Of a stretch of DNA of 6,407 bases, positions 4,924 through 6,407 are shown piece after piece (within the stretch, counting starts at the first letter, position 1; every line of letters begins with the position of its first letter). The position numbers and the translations under genes were made by a program. The notes under the pieces were generated by a model. That model saw nothing but the letters and a program-made list of their open reading frames with translations, had not been told where the DNA came from and searched no databases. Origin of the DNA: Verrucomicrobia bacterium UBA1263 (GTDB lineage Bacteria; Verrucomicrobiota; Verrucomicrobiia; Limisphaerales; UBA1412); assembly GCA_002308515.1 (NCBI GenBank), contig DBVN01000086.1, positions 1-6,407 on the forward strand, written 5' to 3'.

Positions 4924-6351
4924 ATGAAAACAAACAGACGTCATTTTTTCAAACAAGTCGCGCTGGGCGGTCTCGGTGCCGCCGGTCTCTCTCTGGGAAC
5001 CTCTTTCCACGCGGAAGCCGCTCCCAAGTCCAAGAACAACCTCCTTTCGGTGAACAATAAGCGCTCCGCCGGATTCAATATGTGCGGCTTCGCGGCTCCC
5101 AAGCTGGATACTGTCCGGGTCGGATTCGTCGGCGTAGGCAGCCGCGGACTTGGCAATATGCGGCAAATGACTTATCTGGAAGGTGTTCAGATCAAAGCCA
5201 TCTGCGACATCACCGCGTTCCGCATCGATGAGGCCCAGAAATGTCTGGCAGATCAAAAACTCCCTGCCGCTAAGGTCTATACCGGCAAAGACGACTCCTG
5301 GAAAGCGCTCTGCGAGGATCCGGAGATCGACCTGATCAGCATCGCCGTTCCGCGCGGACCGCTTCACGCCGCCATTTCCATCTATGCCATGAAATGCGGC
5401 AAGCACGTGGCTGTGGAAGTGCCGGTGATCGCGACTCTGGACGAAGCCTGGGAAGTGGTCGAAACCGCGGAAAAGACACGCCGTCATTGTATGATGATGG
5501 AAAACTGCTGCTACGACTTCTTTGAGCTGCTGACACTGAACATGGCGCGTCAGGGCTTCTTTGGCGACATCATCCACGCCGACGCGGGCTACATCCACTA
5601 TCAGGAGATCTATAACAAACCGCGCGACAACAATATGTGGCGGCTGCATGAGTCGCAGATCCACACCGGCAATATCTATCCTACGCACGGTCTGGGCCCG
5701 GTTGCGCAGATCATGAACATCAACCACGGCGACCGCTTTTCGTTCCTGGTTTCGATGTCCTCCAACGACTTCAAACTGGGCGACAAGGTAGCGGAACTGG
5801 CTCAGACAGACCCCTTTTACAAGCCCTATGACACTCACACCTACCGCGGCAACATCAATACCTCCATCATCCGCACCGTGAAGGGAAAAACCATTATGCT
5901 GCAGCATGATACCACCAGTCCGCGCATCTACACGCGCCTGCACGTCATCAGCGGCACGCTCGGCTGCGCTCAGAAGTATCCCGAACCCGGCCGCATCGCC
6001 ATCGGGCATGAATGGGTGAATGACACCAAACTGGCCGAGCTGACAGAGCAGTATATGCCCGTGATCGTCAAGCGTATCGGCGAGATGGCCAAGCAGATCG
6101 GCGGCCACGGCGGCATGGATTTCCTGATGACCTGGCGGCTGATCGACTGTCTGCGCAACGGACTGCCGTTGGATATTGACGTTTATGACTCTGTTTCATG
6201 GAGTTCCATCATGCCGGTGAGTGAGAGATCGGTGCGGGGCGGTTCCATTCCCGTGGAGATACCGGACTTTACCCGCGGCGCATGGAAGACCAATCCCGTC
6301 CACGACATTTCGCGTATGGGTGAAAACGCCACCACCGTCCGCAAAATATAG
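4924..6351 (+). CDS. GH109 glycosidase (Gfo/Idh/MocA fold, alpha-N-acetylgalactosaminidase family) with Tat signal
   Basis: The 475-residue protein begins with a twin-arginine signal, NRRHFFK (4-10), then a hydrophobic Gly/Ala/Leu stretch and an AEAA region near 30-33 suited to cleavage. Tat export in folded form fits an enzyme that carries bound NAD. The Rossmann motif is GVGSRG (70-75). Family-typical segments follow: HVAVEVP with Glu165, ENCCYD with Tyr197, YPTHGLGP with Tyr252 and His255, MLQHDTTSPRIYTR with Tyr336, GGHGGMDF (393-400), and PDFTRGAWKT near the end. GH109 enzymes remove terminal alpha-GalNAc through NAD-dependent oxidation, elimination and reduction rather than classical hydrolysis. 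The listed residues appear to correspond to the known active-site set, by recall rather than alignment. Length is normal for the family and the frame is intact. No Shine-Dalgarno precedes the ATG. Other GH109 substrates or a dehydrogenase role remain possible; likely targets are mucin or blood-group-type glycans. Confidence 0.9.
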   Translation: MKTNRRHFFKQVALGGLGAAGLSLGTSFHAEAAPKSKNNLLSVNNKRSAGFNMCGFAAPKLDTVRVGFVGVGSRGLGNMRQMTYLEGVQIKAICDITAFRIDEAQKCLADQKLPAAKVYTGKDDSWKALCEDPEIDLISIAVPRGPLHAAISIYAMKCGKHVAVEVPVIATLDEAWEVVETAEKTRRHCMMMENCCYDFFELLTLNMARQGFFGDIIHADAGYIHYQEIYNKPRDNNMWRLHESQIHTGNIYPTHGLGPVAQIMNINHGDRFSFLVSMSSNDFKLGDKVAELAQTDPFYKPYDTHTYRGNINTSIIRTVKGKTIMLQHDTTSPRIYTRLHVISGTLGCAQKYPEPGRIAIGHEWVNDTKLAELTEQYMPVIVKRIGEMAKQIGGHGGMDFLMTWRLIDCLRNGLPLDIDVYDSVSWSSIMPVSERSVRGGSIPVEIPDFTRGAWKTNPVHDISRMGENATTVRKI

Positions 6352-6407
6352 AAAGCGCCCCGGCGAACACATTTTGATTCCCTTTTAGCGGAAAAACAGA
6401 CACAATA

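Noticed and set aside
4693..6108. 471-codon open frame on the minus strand, opposite the GH109 gene
   Set aside because: It is antisense to a well-supported GH109 gene with intact family motifs. Its N-terminal side runs into the antisense of the methyltransferase fragment, and its translation shows no recognisable domain. It is a shadow frame favoured by GC-rich third positions.
6352..6407. Possible terminator after the GH109 gene (CGCCCCGGCG and a later TTTT)
   Set aside because: The stem is at most 3-4 bp with too small a loop, and the T-run is not adjacent. The last 56 bp hold nothing I can support.

Overview
The window (6,407 bp) is a chromosomal stretch with every recognisable gene on the + strand. 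It opens with the 3' end of guaA (GMP synthase) and closes with a complete Tat-exported GH109 / Gfo-Idh-MocA family enzyme. Between them lies an accessory block: a GIY-YIG (T5orf172/MUG113-like) protein, a class I SAM-dependent methyltransferase and a short, class II-type UvrA paralogue. GH109 enzymes with Tat signals are typical of Bacteroidota and of the PVC group (Verrucomicrobiota, Lentisphaerota, Planctomycetota). Three of the four visible start codons lack a clear Shine-Dalgarno, which also fits those groups. The phylum cannot be fixed from this window. A gut or other glycan-degrading anaerobe is a reasonable guess, no more.

Layout: 1-321 guaA tail; 355-464 an intergenic module, R1 (terminator, candidate promoter, leader hairpin); 496-1161 GIY-YIG protein in visibly AT-richer DNA; 1225-1950 methyltransferase; 1965-2072 a second copy of the module, R2; 2131-4626 UvrA-like ATPase; 4628-4655 a hairpin resembling the 3' end of R1/R2; 4662-4766 a broken duplicate of the methyltransferase 3' end; 4772-4881 short tandem units, a long inverted repeat, a sigma70-like promoter candidate and a small dyad; 4924-6351 GH109 enzyme.

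The main result is architectural. The block is built of two units that start with the same ~102-bp module and end with the same methyltransferase 3' sequence: R1 + GIY-YIG + methyltransferase, then R2 + uvrA + degraded methyltransferase tail. The uvrA gene is also bracketed by near-identical 12-mers from the module's hairpin. This suggests a tandem duplication in which the second unit lost its original content and gained a uvrA paralogue, or a repeat-bounded way of swapping genes between housekeeping neighbours. The three accessory proteins (a nuclease-fold protein, a methyltransferase and a UvrB-independent UvrA) could plausibly act in DNA protection or resistance to DNA-binding drugs. Nothing here proves that they act together, and guaA and the GH109 gene look like unrelated flanks.
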